NCBI GenBank assembly: GCA_947493455.1
Contig: CANLRB010000001.1
Span: 124,001-188,000, forward strand
Source of the DNA: an uncultured Pseudoalteromonas sp.
Lineage (GTDB): Bacteria > Pseudomonadota > Gammaproteobacteria > Enterobacterales > Alteromonadaceae
Direction of reading: 5' to 3'
Length of the DNA stretch: 64,000 bases
Each line of letters opens with the position of its first letter. Positions within the stretch are counted from its first letter, which is position 1. Position numbers and translations under genes: made by a program. Below are positions 1-9,034 of this stretch, piece by piece. Below the pieces are notes generated by a model, which searched no databases, was not told the origin of the DNA, and saw only the letters and a program-made list of their open reading frames with translations.

Positions 1-574
1 CATAAACTGATTTTGCAGTTGGCGCCCATAGTTTAAATTGAACACCTGCGTCGACAACCGTTGCACCAAAGTCGTTGATTTCGTCCGCGTCATTGTCATC
101 TTGGGTATAAAGCGCATCCAACAGTGGGCCAATCTGCATGTAAGACTGCTGCACTGCCTGCTGGTTTGATTTATTTAAAACAACCACAGACAGCTCGTTT
201 TTAAGCAACTTTTTGACTGCGCCCGCATCAACGTTAATTGCGAATGCCGAAAAACCTTTAAGATGTGGAAACTGAGTTGCAATCTCATGGCTCATGGTTG
301 TCGGTGTGAGTATTACTTTATGATCACCTGACTGTAATTTACCCGAAAGATACACCTCATGATGAGAAGAAGTCCCATCAATTAAAATAAGCGATGGCGT
401 TACCCAATGTGCAGCTCCGTTGATGATGGTGTTGGCTGTCACCGCATCAACCGATTGATTTTTTGATGCACTCTCAGTTGTCACATCTGAGCATGCGCCA
501 AGCAAAAGCACACTCGACAACCAAGGTAATAGCCCTTTTTTACTCAAAGTTAATTTATTTTTATCTATAGTCAT
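1..574 (-). CDS. pulA: Pullulanase-type alpha-1,6-glucosidase, lipoprotein (3' part outside window)
   Basis: Only the first 191 codons are present; the gene runs off the left edge. Reading from the ATG at 574, the product begins with a basic N-terminus, a hydrophobic stretch and a lipobox (LLLGAC, Cys at about residue 28), so it should be an envelope lipoprotein. Near residue 180 the sequence FKLWAPTAKSVY is typical of the start of the CBM48/N-terminal module of GH13 pullulanases. Pullulanases of this type cut alpha-1,6 branches of pullulan, starch or glycogen fragments. The gene is divergent from the TonB-dependent receptor and shares two operators with it, which fits a role in starch or maltodextrin use. 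The catalytic domain is not visible, so the exact specificity is inferred from family and context. Confidence 0.8.
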   Translation of the reverse strand, partial: MTIDKNKLTLSKKGLLPWLSSVLLLGACSDVTTESASKNQSVDAVTANTIINGAAHWVTPSLILIDGTSSHHEVYLSGKLQSGDHKVILTPTTMSHEIATQFPHLKGFSAFAINVDAGAVKKLLKNELSVVVLNKSNQQAVQQSYMQIGPLLDALYTQDDNDADEINDFGATVVDAGVQFKLWAPTAKSVY

Positions 575-646
575 AAGGTTCACGTTAAAATTGTCATCAA
601 TATTAACTTAACGAGTTACGTGTCGATAACATAGTGGCAAAAATCC

Positions 647-663
647 TTTGCATACGTATTCAA
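647..663. promoter_or_regulatory. LacI-family operator A (MalR-like)
   Basis: The sequence TTTGCATACGTATTCAA is, on the other strand, TTGAATACGTATGCAAA. It has a central palindrome ATACGTAT and is identical to the site at 8953. It sits in the divergent region between the pullulanase and the TonB-dependent receptor. The likely binder is the LacI-family protein encoded at 14107-15126; this is inferred from repetition and context. Confidence 0.75.
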
Positions 664-688
664 TAGACATCGAAGGGTCATCCCGTTT

Positions 689-705
689 ATGAATACGTAT
701 GCATA
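689..705. promoter_or_regulatory. LacI-family operator B (MalR-like)
   Basis: ATGAATACGTATGCATA is a second copy of the regulon motif in the same divergent promoter. Its centre is 42 bp from the centre of operator A, about four helical turns, which would let two dimers bind the same face of the DNA. Confidence 0.75.
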
Positions 706-857
706 CGCTATTCATCCTAAAATAGCAGCCTTATATTAAAGTCGCGCCTCTTCAAATGGGCACACAAAGCGAACAAACATATAAAACGATAAGTGCGAGC
801 CAGAGGACTTAAGGCCCACACGACGACACTCATGGATGGCTAGGGGAGACACATTTA

Positions 858-3647
858 ATGCAAAACTTTAAACCAAGCAAAATGACCTTGGCATTGCTTG
901 CAAGCGGACTACTTACCGTAAGCGCGCCAATGTTAGCTGAAGAACAAAAACAACAAGAAGCTGAAAAAGAAGTCGAAGTAATTGAAGTAAAAGGCTTTCG
1001 TCGCAGTGTAGTTGAATCAATAAATGCCAAACGATTCAATTCAAACGTGGTTGAAGCCATCTCTGCTGAAGACATCGGTAAATTGCCCGATTCCTCTATT
1101 GCAGAATCAATTGCTCGCTTGCCTGGTTTAGCGGCACAGCGATTAGATGGCCGTGCAAGTAAAATTAGTATTCGTGGTTTTGGTGAGAATGAAAGTGGCA
1201 CAACGCTAAACGGTCGAGAGCAAGTATCGATCGGTGATAACCGCGGCGTTGAGTTCGACCTCTATCCGTCAGAAATCATGAGCGGAGTAACCGTTTACAA
1301 AACGCCTAACGCAAGTTTAGAAGGCGAAGGCATTGCCGGTGTGGTTAACCTGCAAACAATCAAACCGCTCGATCAAGATGGCCGTGTTGTGCAATTTAAC
1401 GGCGTTTACGAGCAGACCAGCTTTGGTAAATTAAACCCAGATGGCGATGATAAAGGTACTAAAGGTACCTTTTTCTATATGGATCAGTTTAATGATAATA
1501 CCTTAGGTGTTGCGTTTGCATACACAGCGATGACCTCGCCAAACCAAGAAAAACGTTGGAACGCATGGGGTTACCCAGAGTTCGAAGTTGATGGTCAACA
1601 GTATTCAATTTTAGGCGGTGCAAAACCGTTTGTGCGCTCTTCGACACTTGACCGTGATTCAGCGATGCTAGTGATAGAATCAGCGCCGACTGACGATCTA
1701 AAAATGACATTCGATGCGCTGCATGTCGACTTTTTAGATACCAAACGTCTACGCGGTATTGAAGTGCCATTTGCTTGGGGACAAGGCTCATTATCAGCAC
1801 AGCAAATCGACCCTGCTACTGGATTTATTACCCAAGGCACAACGGACGGACAGCGTGTTGTCGTGCGTAACGACTATGAAACCCGTGACGCAGATCTGTT
1901 ATCACTTGGCTTTAATACGCTGTACAACGCAACCGATACGATTGAAGTTGAGTTTGATGCCAGCTATTCAAGCGTTGAACGTAAAGTATGGAGTGTTGAG
2001 AGTTACGCAGGCACAGGTCGAGGGGATGGCCGCGGCGCCGCTGATACACTTGGGTATGTATTCAATGGCGGCAATACCGGTGCGACGTTCTCGCATAATT
2101 TAGACTATAGCGATTACAATTTAATCCAACTCGGCGGTCCGCTAAGTTGGGGTTGGAGCGGTGCGCTTAACGAAAAATACGGCGTAGTTGGTACTGAGTA
2201 TGAAAACCAATTACAAGACGGCTTTATTAATGCGCCAAACATTGACGATGAATTATTATCATTAAAGCTTGCTGCAAAACAAGCCGTTGAGCTCGACTTC
2301 ATTACCGATATTTCATACGGCATGGCATACCGTGAGCGCGAAAAAACAAAACAGTCTGAAGGTTACTTTATGACCCTCAGTAGCTTTAACTATCCAAATA
2401 ACCCTGGCATGATGGTGGTGCCAGAGCAATATCGTTTAGGCTCAGCCAATCTTGACTTCATCGGTATGGGCGACATGGTAGCTTACGATACCAATGGCCT
2501 GATCCGCGACGGTTACTATGACTTGCTACAGGAAAGCCTAACTAACCCATCACATGCCACTAAATCGTGGATGGTAAAAGAAGAAGTAGTGTCAGCGTTT
2601 GTACAAGCTGCCATCGATACTGAAGTTGGCGACATGCCACTAACCGGTAATGTTGGCCTTCGTTACGTACGCACTGAACAATCGTCTCGCGGCAACGCAT
2701 TCAATACCGTTGATGGTAAAGTTGTCAGCCAAGCAACCAATTTGAGCCACGATTATAGCCACCTATTACCAAGCCTAAACTTAACGTTACGCATTGATGA
2801 AGACCAATCGCTGCGTTTTGGTGCAGCGAAAACAATTTCTCGTGCTCGTCTCGATGAAATGAACGCATCATTTAACGCAAGTTACAATCAACAGCCTGAT
2901 GACAATGGTAACTACTGGAGCGTAAACGGGGGCAACCCATCGCTTGAGCCAAAAGAAGCCATCGGTCTTGATTTAACTTATGAAAACTACTTCAGCCAAG
3001 AAGGTTACTTTGCGGTTGCAGTTTTCCACAAAGACATTAGTAACTGGATTTTTGACGGTAGCTACGAAGTGGACATGACAGGTGTCGCAGATCCTGCAAC
3101 AGGTGAAATCCCGCCTACATCAACAGGCACAGGTAGTGGTAAAGTTAACGGCGGCGACGGTACGCTATGGGGCTATGAAATTTCAGGTACGCTACCATTT
3201 AACGTTTTCTCTGAAGCCCTTGATGGCTTTGGTATGATTGCGAGCTACACTGGCGTTGAATCTGATATGGAAGACCAAAACGGCAACGAATTTGAGTTAC
3301 CAGGGTTGTCTGAAAGCATTTCAACATTCACGCTATACTATGAGCATAAAGGCTTTTCAGTACGTACCAGCATGCGCCATCGCGACGACTTTAAAGGCGA
3401 TGTGTACGGTTTAGGTTTCGATACGGTACAAGTTGATATTATGGGTGAAACAATTTGGGATGCGCAAATTGGCTACGACTTCGGTGAAGCGGGTTATGAA
3501 AAGCTGGATGGCTTATCTGTCTTCTTACAAGGTTACAACTTAACCGAAGAACCATTTACGTCACTGCAAGGTGACAACGCGTTGCAAGTCCGTGATTATC
3601 AAGACTATGGTAGCTCATTCCTACTTGGGTTCAGCTACAAACTATAA
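858..3647 (+). CDS. TonB-dependent receptor, probably for maltodextrins
   Basis: A 929-residue outer-membrane receptor expected to import oligosaccharides using TonB energy. A signal peptide (cleavage near residue 28 after MLA) is followed by a region resembling a TonB box (EVIEVKGFR), a plug domain at about residues 50-165 (GKLPDSSIAESIARLPGLA, then SIRGFGENES), and a long beta-barrel ending in FLLGFSYKL with a C-terminal hydrophobic residue. The ATG at 858 has a good Shine-Dalgarno (AGGGGAGA at 842-849). Length and plug sequence match the large carbohydrate-type receptors of Alteromonadales and Caulobacter (MalA-like). Two operators lie upstream and glycosidases follow, which supports maltodextrin as substrate. 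A strong terminator follows directly. Confidence 0.88.
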   Translation: MQNFKPSKMTLALLASGLLTVSAPMLAEEQKQQEAEKEVEVIEVKGFRRSVVESINAKRFNSNVVEAISAEDIGKLPDSSIAESIARLPGLAAQRLDGRASKISIRGFGENESGTTLNGREQVSIGDNRGVEFDLYPSEIMSGVTVYKTPNASLEGEGIAGVVNLQTIKPLDQDGRVVQFNGVYEQTSFGKLNPDGDDKGTKGTFFYMDQFNDNTLGVAFAYTAMTSPNQEKRWNAWGYPEFEVDGQQYSILGGAKPFVRSSTLDRDSAMLVIESAPTDDLKMTFDALHVDFLDTKRLRGIEVPFAWGQGSLSAQQIDPATGFITQGTTDGQRVVVRNDYETRDADLLSLGFNTLYNATDTIEVEFDASYSSVERKVWSVESYAGTGRGDGRGAADTLGYVFNGGNTGATFSHNLDYSDYNLIQLGGPLSWGWSGALNEKYGVVGTEYENQLQDGFINAPNIDDELLSLKLAAKQAVELDFITDISYGMAYREREKTKQSEGYFMTLSSFNYPNNPGMMVVPEQYRLGSANLDFIGMGDMVAYDTNGLIRDGYYDLLQESLTNPSHATKSWMVKEEVVSAFVQAAIDTEVGDMPLTGNVGLRYVRTEQSSRGNAFNTVDGKVVSQATNLSHDYSHLLPSLNLTLRIDEDQSLRFGAAKTISRARLDEMNASFNASYNQQPDDNGNYWSVNGGNPSLEPKEAIGLDLTYENYFSQEGYFAVAVFHKDISNWIFDGSYEVDMTGVADPATGEIPPTSTGTGSGKVNGGDGTLWGYEISGTLPFNVFSEALDGFGMIASYTGVESDMEDQNGNEFELPGLSESISTFTLYYEHKGFSVRTSMRHRDDFKGDVYGLGFDTVQVDIMGETIWDAQIGYDFGEAGYEKLDGLSVFLQGYNLTEEPFTSLQGDNALQVRDYQDYGSSFLLGFSYKL

Positions 3648-3674
3648 GTCGATTTCCCTGCGACTGTGAGAATT

Positions 3675-3709
3675 AAGCCCTTGTAAACCGTGTTACAAGG
3701 GCTTTTTTT
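3675..3709 (+). terminator. Rho-independent terminator after the TonB-dependent receptor
   Basis: A perfect 12-bp stem (AAGCCCTTGTAA / TTACAAGGGCTT) with a 6-base loop is followed by a T run. It lies between the receptor stop and the start of the halogenase-like gene, so that gene may have its own promoter or depend on read-through. Confidence 0.9.
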
Positions 3710-3746
3710 ATACATACAATACGCAAAACATGAAGCGGAGTTTACA

Positions 3747-5261
3747 GTGAACAAAAAAATTGAAAAAGTGGTCATCGTCGGCGGTGGCACCGCAGGTTGG
3801 ATGAGCGCGTCGTTACTGGCTAAAGTATTAGGCAAATCAATTTCAATTGAACTCGTTGAATCAGATCGGGTTAACACCATAGGCGTTGGCGAAGCGTCAA
3901 TCCCGCCCATCACCCACTTTAATCAAGCCATCGGTGTTGACGAAGCCACTTTTATGAAAGCGACTAAAGCGACCATCAAGCTCGGTATCGAATTCAATGG
4001 CTGGAATCAAATTGACGACAGTTATATGCATGCCTTTGGCAACATAGGTAAAACTTTTCCCTTTTGTGACTTTCATCACTTTTGGTTGAAATCACAAAAA
4101 AACGATTCTCCAAACAAAATCGACCCAAAGCAATATTGGGATTATTCACTCAATTATTTGGCAGCAAAAAGCAATAAGTTTGCGCCTATAAAAGCCATTC
4201 CAAACACTAACTTACCGGGCATGGCCCATGCGTATCATTTTGATGCGGGCCTCTATGCGCAATTTTTAAGTGAACATGCGCAAACACTCGGTGTTAAACG
4301 AACTGAAGGTCATGTAAAACAAGTACATCTGTGTAAGCAAACTGGTGCAGTTTCGCATCTTGATATTGAAGGCCAAGAATCCATTTTTGGCGATTTATTT
4401 ATTGACTGTACAGGCTTGCACGCACTGCTTATTGAAAAAGCACTCGGAACCGGCTTTGAAGACTGGTCTCATTGGTTGCCTTGCAACAGTGCAGTCGCAG
4501 TGGCAAGTGAATCGAGCGCTGAGCTTGAGCCTTATACCCGTTCAAGCGCACAATCCGTTGGCTGGCAATGGCACATTCCTTTGCAACACCGAACCGGCAA
4601 CGGTTTAGTGTACAGCGATAAACATTTGAGCGATGAGCAGGCAAAAGCAAACTTACTGGCCAATTTAACGGGTAAAGCGATTGGTGAGCCGCGTGTTATA
4701 AAATTCCGCACCGGGCGCAGACGCAAAGTGTGGCAAAAGAATGTAGTGAGTATCGGCCTTTCTAGTGGTTTTTTAGAACCGCTCGAATCGACCAGTATCC
4801 ATTTAATTCAAACTGCAGTGATTCGCCTAGTCAAGTTTTTCCCACACTTAGGTATTGATGAACACGAAGTCGCTCAGTTTAATGCCCTATCGCAGCAAGA
4901 ATTAGAGGGCATTCGTGATTTTATTATTCTGCACTATAAACTAAATCAACGTGATGACAGCGACTTTTGGCGCGCCTGCCAACGTATGGACATACCAGGT
5001 TCTCTAGCACACAAAATCGCACTGTTTAAAGCGACAGGTAAAGTGCACTGCGCGCCTGACGATCTTTTTACACCGGTTGCTTGGCAGCAAGTAATGATAG
5101 GTCAAGGTAACATCCCTAACGATTATCATGCTTTAGTTGATGGTCTTAGTGACGATCAATTAGATGACTTAATGAGCAGTCTCAAAACCCTGATCACCAC
5201 AACCGTTGAAAAACTGCCATCGCATCAAGCGTATCTAACAAAAGCCCTCGACCTGAAATAA
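3747..5261 (+). CDS. Flavin-dependent tryptophan halogenase family protein
   Basis: A 504-residue member of the flavin-dependent halogenase family (PF04820), cytoplasmic, using reduced FAD to make HOCl or HOBr. The FAD-binding GGGTAGW motif is at residues 12-18. The conserved lysine that activates hypohalous acid appears to be K78 in ATIKLGIEFNGW. The WxWxIP signature (WQWHIP) is near residue 273, and FLEPLESTS carries the expected catalytic glutamate. The GTG at 3747 is chosen because GCGGAG precedes it by 7 bases; the longer reading from 3690 starts inside the terminator hairpin. Genes of this family often sit beside carbohydrate TonB-dependent receptors with no known halogenated product. 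The true substrate here is unknown, and it may act on something other than free tryptophan. Confidence 0.85.
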   Translation: MNKKIEKVVIVGGGTAGWMSASLLAKVLGKSISIELVESDRVNTIGVGEASIPPITHFNQAIGVDEATFMKATKATIKLGIEFNGWNQIDDSYMHAFGNIGKTFPFCDFHHFWLKSQKNDSPNKIDPKQYWDYSLNYLAAKSNKFAPIKAIPNTNLPGMAHAYHFDAGLYAQFLSEHAQTLGVKRTEGHVKQVHLCKQTGAVSHLDIEGQESIFGDLFIDCTGLHALLIEKALGTGFEDWSHWLPCNSAVAVASESSAELEPYTRSSAQSVGWQWHIPLQHRTGNGLVYSDKHLSDEQAKANLLANLTGKAIGEPRVIKFRTGRRRKVWQKNVVSIGLSSGFLEPLESTSIHLIQTAVIRLVKFFPHLGIDEHEVAQFNALSQQELEGIRDFIILHYKLNQRDDSDFWRACQRMDIPGSLAHKIALFKATGKVHCAPDDLFTPVAWQQVMIGQGNIPNDYHALVDGLSDDQLDDLMSSLKTLITTTVEKLPSHQAYLTKALDLK

Positions 5262-5338
5262 AGGCCCAATTTAACTTAGTGCGGGCCATTCGCCCGTTGA
5301 GTTACCTTAGAATAGGCATTGATTGAAAAAGGAAAGGC

Positions 5339-5386
5339 GACACCGGACGATGGGCAGAAGTTGGTCCGGTGTCTTTGGGGTTTTTC
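5339..5386 (+). terminator. Terminator between convergent halogenase and amylase genes
   Basis: A perfect 10-bp stem, GACACCGGAC (5339-5348) and GTCCGGTGTC (5364-5373), is followed by TTTGGGGTTTTT. It is placed to end transcripts from the left and sits just before the end of the amylase gene on the other strand. Confidence 0.8.
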
Positions 5387-5396
5387 AGTTCAAAAA

Positions 5397-7202
5397 TTAA
5401 AGTTGATAAAGGTTAAAACTAAGCCCCCTCACTTCATTTGTATTTGCGTTATGCTCACTATGAATAAGTTTCGCTGATTTAGGTAAACCGACAACATCAA
5501 TCGATTTCGCAGTCGTTGCAGTATTAAAGATGGCAACGACCTGATGCATCTTGCCAAATTGATCTAAATAGGCGCGCTTAATCGCAAATAGCCCGGCGTT
5601 GTCTTCTGAATACAGGGTTGTTTGCGTTCCTCGACGAAGCGCAATATGCTGTTGGTATAACTCAGCATATTTGGCAAAGGTTTTGTAGAATAAGTGGTCT
5701 TGGTCAAAATTGTCGTCCGCTGTGGTACGATTGGTCGCTAACAAATTGTCATCGTTATAGCTTGCAACCTGCGACGGCATCATATTTTGACGCGCATCTT
5801 GGTCGCCGCCATCACCAACAAAACCTTGTTCATCACCATAATAGACAACTGGCACGCCACGACTAAAATACATTAATGCATGACCGAGTAAGGTACGCTT
5901 TATAATTTCTTGCTCAGTGTATTTTTTGTCACTATTTTTAAGCTTAAATGCGAAACGACCCATATCATGGTTGCCGGTAAAATTAACCAAATCATTGGCA
6001 TTGTAGCCTTGTTCAGTTTGATACAAATGATCTTTTGCAAATAACTTAGCAAGCTCCGTTGTCCCCTTTTGATTTACCAGCACAGCTTCTATGGTGCCCG
6101 CCAATGCAAAATCAAGTACCGAGGGCATTTTTCCCTCTGTCATAAATGGGCTTAAAAGCTCGGGTTCAAAGCTGTATGCTTCACCATACATCATAAAGTT
6201 ATTGATACCGAGTGATTTTGCATGGGCAAGTAACGCAGGCGAAAATTCAGTCCAAAATTCCATATTAACGTGTTTAACAGTATCAATACGAAAACCATCC
6301 GGCTTAAATTCTGTAATGATATTTTTATAAATATCAATCATGCCTTCAACGACTTTTGGCTCAGTTGTTTTAACATCATCGAGTCCCGCAAAATCCCCTT
6401 TAATTGAACTCTCTCCTGACCAATGCGAATCCCCCTGATTATGATACAAATCAATATCATTCAACCAAGACGGTACTTTGACCGCTTCTTCGCCTTTAGG
6501 AATAAGCGCAGTGTAACTGTCATTCGCTAAATTATTGGTCGCTTTGAATTGGCAGCGGTCGCCTTCAACGATCCAACCTAAGCCGTCTTCACCATGACAC
6601 TCCTGGTACTTGATAACATCGGCAGTGTGATTTGTAATGATATCAAAATAAACTTTAATATTTCGGGCATGAGCTAATTCTATAAATTGCTTGAGCTCGG
6701 CATTACTCCCCCAATGCGGGTCTATTTCAGTGAAATCGAGGATCCAATAGCCGTGATAACCAGACGTTCCCGCTTGCATAGCACGGTTTCTAAGCATTGG
6801 CGTCATCCAAATCGCAGTGATCCCCATTTCATCCAAATACGGTAATTTTTCAGTGAGTCCAGCTAAATCGCCGCCGTGATACATGCCTTTATGTGTCACG
6901 TCGAGTCCACCACGTGATAGGGCACGTTTTACGTCACCTTCTTTGGCACCGAGGTCGTTACTTTCATCTCCGTTATAAAAACGGTCTGGCAACACAAAGT
7001 AAAACACCTCATCTTGGAACGGCCGTTGTTGATAAGGCAATAGCTGACTGGCTTTTGATGCATGGGTTTTAAGTGAAGCGATTGTCGTATTTGGCGCTTC
7101 AGGTGTGCCTGAATTCACATCATCACTTTGTTTACACGCACTCAACGATGTCGCTAACATCAGCGACAGGGCAATTTGGGATAGTCGGCTATTGCATATC
7201 AT
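5397..7202 (-). CDS. Alpha-amylase (GH13), lipoprotein
   Basis: A 601-residue GH13 glycoside hydrolase that should cleave alpha-1,4 bonds in maltodextrins or starch fragments. A signal peptide ends in a lipobox (LSAC, Cys about residue 23), so the enzyme is probably membrane-anchored on the periplasmic or outer face. GH13 conserved regions are clear: DIITNH (region I), GFRIDTVKHV with nucleophile D307, MMYGEAYS with acid/base E341, and NFTGNHDMG with D413. The HGGDLAGL segment resembles SusA or cyclomaltodextrinase-like enzymes. It is the second gene of an operon with the upstream GH13 glucosidase: the gap is 13 bp and AAAGGAA overlaps the upstream stop. The exact cleavage pattern cannot be told from sequence. 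Confidence 0.9.
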   Translation of the reverse strand: MICNSRLSQIALSLMLATSLSACKQSDDVNSGTPEAPNTTIASLKTHASKASQLLPYQQRPFQDEVFYFVLPDRFYNGDESNDLGAKEGDVKRALSRGGLDVTHKGMYHGGDLAGLTEKLPYLDEMGITAIWMTPMLRNRAMQAGTSGYHGYWILDFTEIDPHWGSNAELKQFIELAHARNIKVYFDIITNHTADVIKYQECHGEDGLGWIVEGDRCQFKATNNLANDSYTALIPKGEEAVKVPSWLNDIDLYHNQGDSHWSGESSIKGDFAGLDDVKTTEPKVVEGMIDIYKNIITEFKPDGFRIDTVKHVNMEFWTEFSPALLAHAKSLGINNFMMYGEAYSFEPELLSPFMTEGKMPSVLDFALAGTIEAVLVNQKGTTELAKLFAKDHLYQTEQGYNANDLVNFTGNHDMGRFAFKLKNSDKKYTEQEIIKRTLLGHALMYFSRGVPVVYYGDEQGFVGDGGDQDARQNMMPSQVASYNDDNLLATNRTTADDNFDQDHLFYKTFAKYAELYQQHIALRRGTQTTLYSEDNAGLFAIKRAYLDQFGKMHQVVAIFNTATTAKSIDVVGLPKSAKLIHSEHNANTNEVRGLSFNLYQL

Positions 7203-7215
7203 TATTATTGTTCCT

Positions 7216-8850
7216 TTATAGCTTTGCGTAATAGCATGAAAAAGCTGGCATTACTAAAGTATTACCGTGATTCGTTGCGCATAGTAACGGATGGTCATTT
7301 TGCGCTACCAACTGTTCATTATTAAGTTCAGCTAGTTCTACTTTGGTCAATTCATTGCTTAAGTTAAACACAGCAAGCATCGTCGAACCTTGATAGTCAC
7401 GTTTAAATGCAAGTATCGGCTCAGCCGTATCGATAAACTCTATCTCACCCCACAAAATAGCTGGGTGCGATTTACGCCACTCGCTAAATTGCCTAAAACT
7501 ATTGAGTACAGATTGTGTATTGCCCTCTTGTACATCAACGGCTTTTGCATGGTGTTCACTTGGAACAGGTAACCACGGTTTTGCGCCACTAAAGCCTGCA
7601 TTTTCAGCGTCTGAATGCCATGGGTGCGGCGTACGACATCCATCACGGCCTTTAAATTGTGGCCAAAAGGTAATGCCGTATGGGTCTTGTAAGTCTTCGT
7701 ACGCGATATCCGCTTCGGTCAAACCAAGCTCTTCTCCTTGGTATGTGCAAACACTACCACGCAGCGATGAAATCAACGCGTAGAGCATTTTCGCCAAATC
7801 GGTATTGTTTTCAGCACCGTATTTTTTGCCCCAACGTGTTGCGACACGCTGAACATCATGGTTTGAAATAGACCAACAAGGCCAACCATCTGAAACGCGA
7901 GACTCTAATGATTGCACCACTTGTCTGATATAACTTGCGCTAAAATCATCGGTCAATAAATCGAAGCTGTAACCCATATGTAGACGCTTGTTGCCTTGAG
8001 TATACTCTGCCATAGTTTTTAGCGAATCTTCAGATGAAATTTCACCTAATGCAACCGAGCCTGGATACTTATTTAGTAGTGCACGAATGTCTTCCATAAA
8101 GCCAAGGTTTTCGTCTTGCGTATTATTATAATAATGATACTGATAGGCATACGGATTTTTTTCATCAAAGCCGATACTAGTGCGCAGCTCTTTTGGCTTG
8201 CTCGGATTATCACGTAGTTGTGCATCATGAAAACAAAAGTTCACTGCATCGAGTCGAAAACCGTCCACACCGCGTTTTAACCAAAATTCAATATTGTCTA
8301 ATACTGCTTTTTGTACGCGCGGATTATGGAAATTTAAATCAGGCTGACTGGTTAAAAAATTATGCAAATAATACTGTTGACGACGCGGCTCCCACGTCCA
8401 TGCAACGCCACCAAATATCGACAACCAGTTATTAGGTGGGGTGCCATCTGCTTTTGCATCTGCCCATACATACCAATCGGCTTTGTCATTGGTTTTATCT
8501 TCACGGCTTTCTAAAAACCACGCATGTTGATCAGAAGTGTGGCTTAACACCTGATCAATCATAATTTTTATACCCTTGGCATGCGCTTTTTCAATAAGTT
8601 CATCAAAGTCAGCTAAACATCCAAATAAGGGATCAATATCGCGGTAATCACTAATATCGTAACCAAAGTCTTTCATCGGAGATTTAAAAAACGGCGACAC
8701 CCAAATTGCATCAACACCGAGACTGGCAATATAATCAAGCTTGGCAATAATTCCTGGAATATCGCCAATACCATCTTGGTTTGCATCATAAAAACTGCGT
8801 GGATAAATCTGGTAAATTACCGCGCCACGCCACCACATCTGTTCTGTCAT
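7216..8850 (-). CDS. Alpha-glucosidase / oligo-1,6-glucosidase (GH13)
   Basis: A 544-residue GH13 exo-enzyme of the oligo-1,6-glucosidase/alpha-glucosidase branch, releasing glucose from short malto- or isomalto-oligosaccharides. No signal peptide is visible, so it is probably cytoplasmic. WWRGAVIYQIYPRSF near the N-terminus is a family signature. Catalytic residues are D201 (GFRLDAVNF), E270 (ALGEISSED) and D332 (SISNHDVQR). The ATG at 8850 is preferred over an upstream TTG at 8862, matching family N-termini. The gene is first in an operon with the lipoprotein amylase and divergent from the GH31 gene; operator C lies in the shared upstream region. Alpha-1,4 versus alpha-1,6 specificity is not decided here. 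Confidence 0.9.
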   Translation of the reverse strand: MTEQMWWRGAVIYQIYPRSFYDANQDGIGDIPGIIAKLDYIASLGVDAIWVSPFFKSPMKDFGYDISDYRDIDPLFGCLADFDELIEKAHAKGIKIMIDQVLSHTSDQHAWFLESREDKTNDKADWYVWADAKADGTPPNNWLSIFGGVAWTWEPRRQQYYLHNFLTSQPDLNFHNPRVQKAVLDNIEFWLKRGVDGFRLDAVNFCFHDAQLRDNPSKPKELRTSIGFDEKNPYAYQYHYYNNTQDENLGFMEDIRALLNKYPGSVALGEISSEDSLKTMAEYTQGNKRLHMGYSFDLLTDDFSASYIRQVVQSLESRVSDGWPCWSISNHDVQRVATRWGKKYGAENNTDLAKMLYALISSLRGSVCTYQGEELGLTEADIAYEDLQDPYGITFWPQFKGRDGCRTPHPWHSDAENAGFSGAKPWLPVPSEHHAKAVDVQEGNTQSVLNSFRQFSEWRKSHPAILWGEIEFIDTAEPILAFKRDYQGSTMLAVFNLSNELTKVELAELNNEQLVAQNDHPLLCATNHGNTLVMPAFSCYYAKL

Positions 8851-8952
8851 TAAAAACCCCAAAAAAGACTTTTAGCGCCCTTATGCAAATGTGCAATGGG
8901 CTGTTGTTGTAACAATTTCAAGCATACGCAATTCGTTTTTAAGCGAACACCC

Positions 8953-8969
8953 TTTGCATACGTATTCAA
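8953..8969. promoter_or_regulatory. LacI-family operator C (MalR-like)
   Basis: TTTGCATACGTATTCAA is identical over 17 bp to operator A. It lies between the two divergent units (GH13 operon and GH31-glk) and can serve both. Its presence argues that the GH31 coding region starts at 9035 and not further upstream. Confidence 0.78.
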
Positions 8970-9034
8970 GATATGCGCGGCAAAAGAATGGCGTTATTAT
9001 CAAATTCAATTCGAACTTATTAGGGCTTAACGAT

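Noticed and set aside
8891-9034. N-terminal extension of the GH31 gene in the same frame
   Set aside because: It covers operator C and lacks a signal; the signal peptide begins at 9035.
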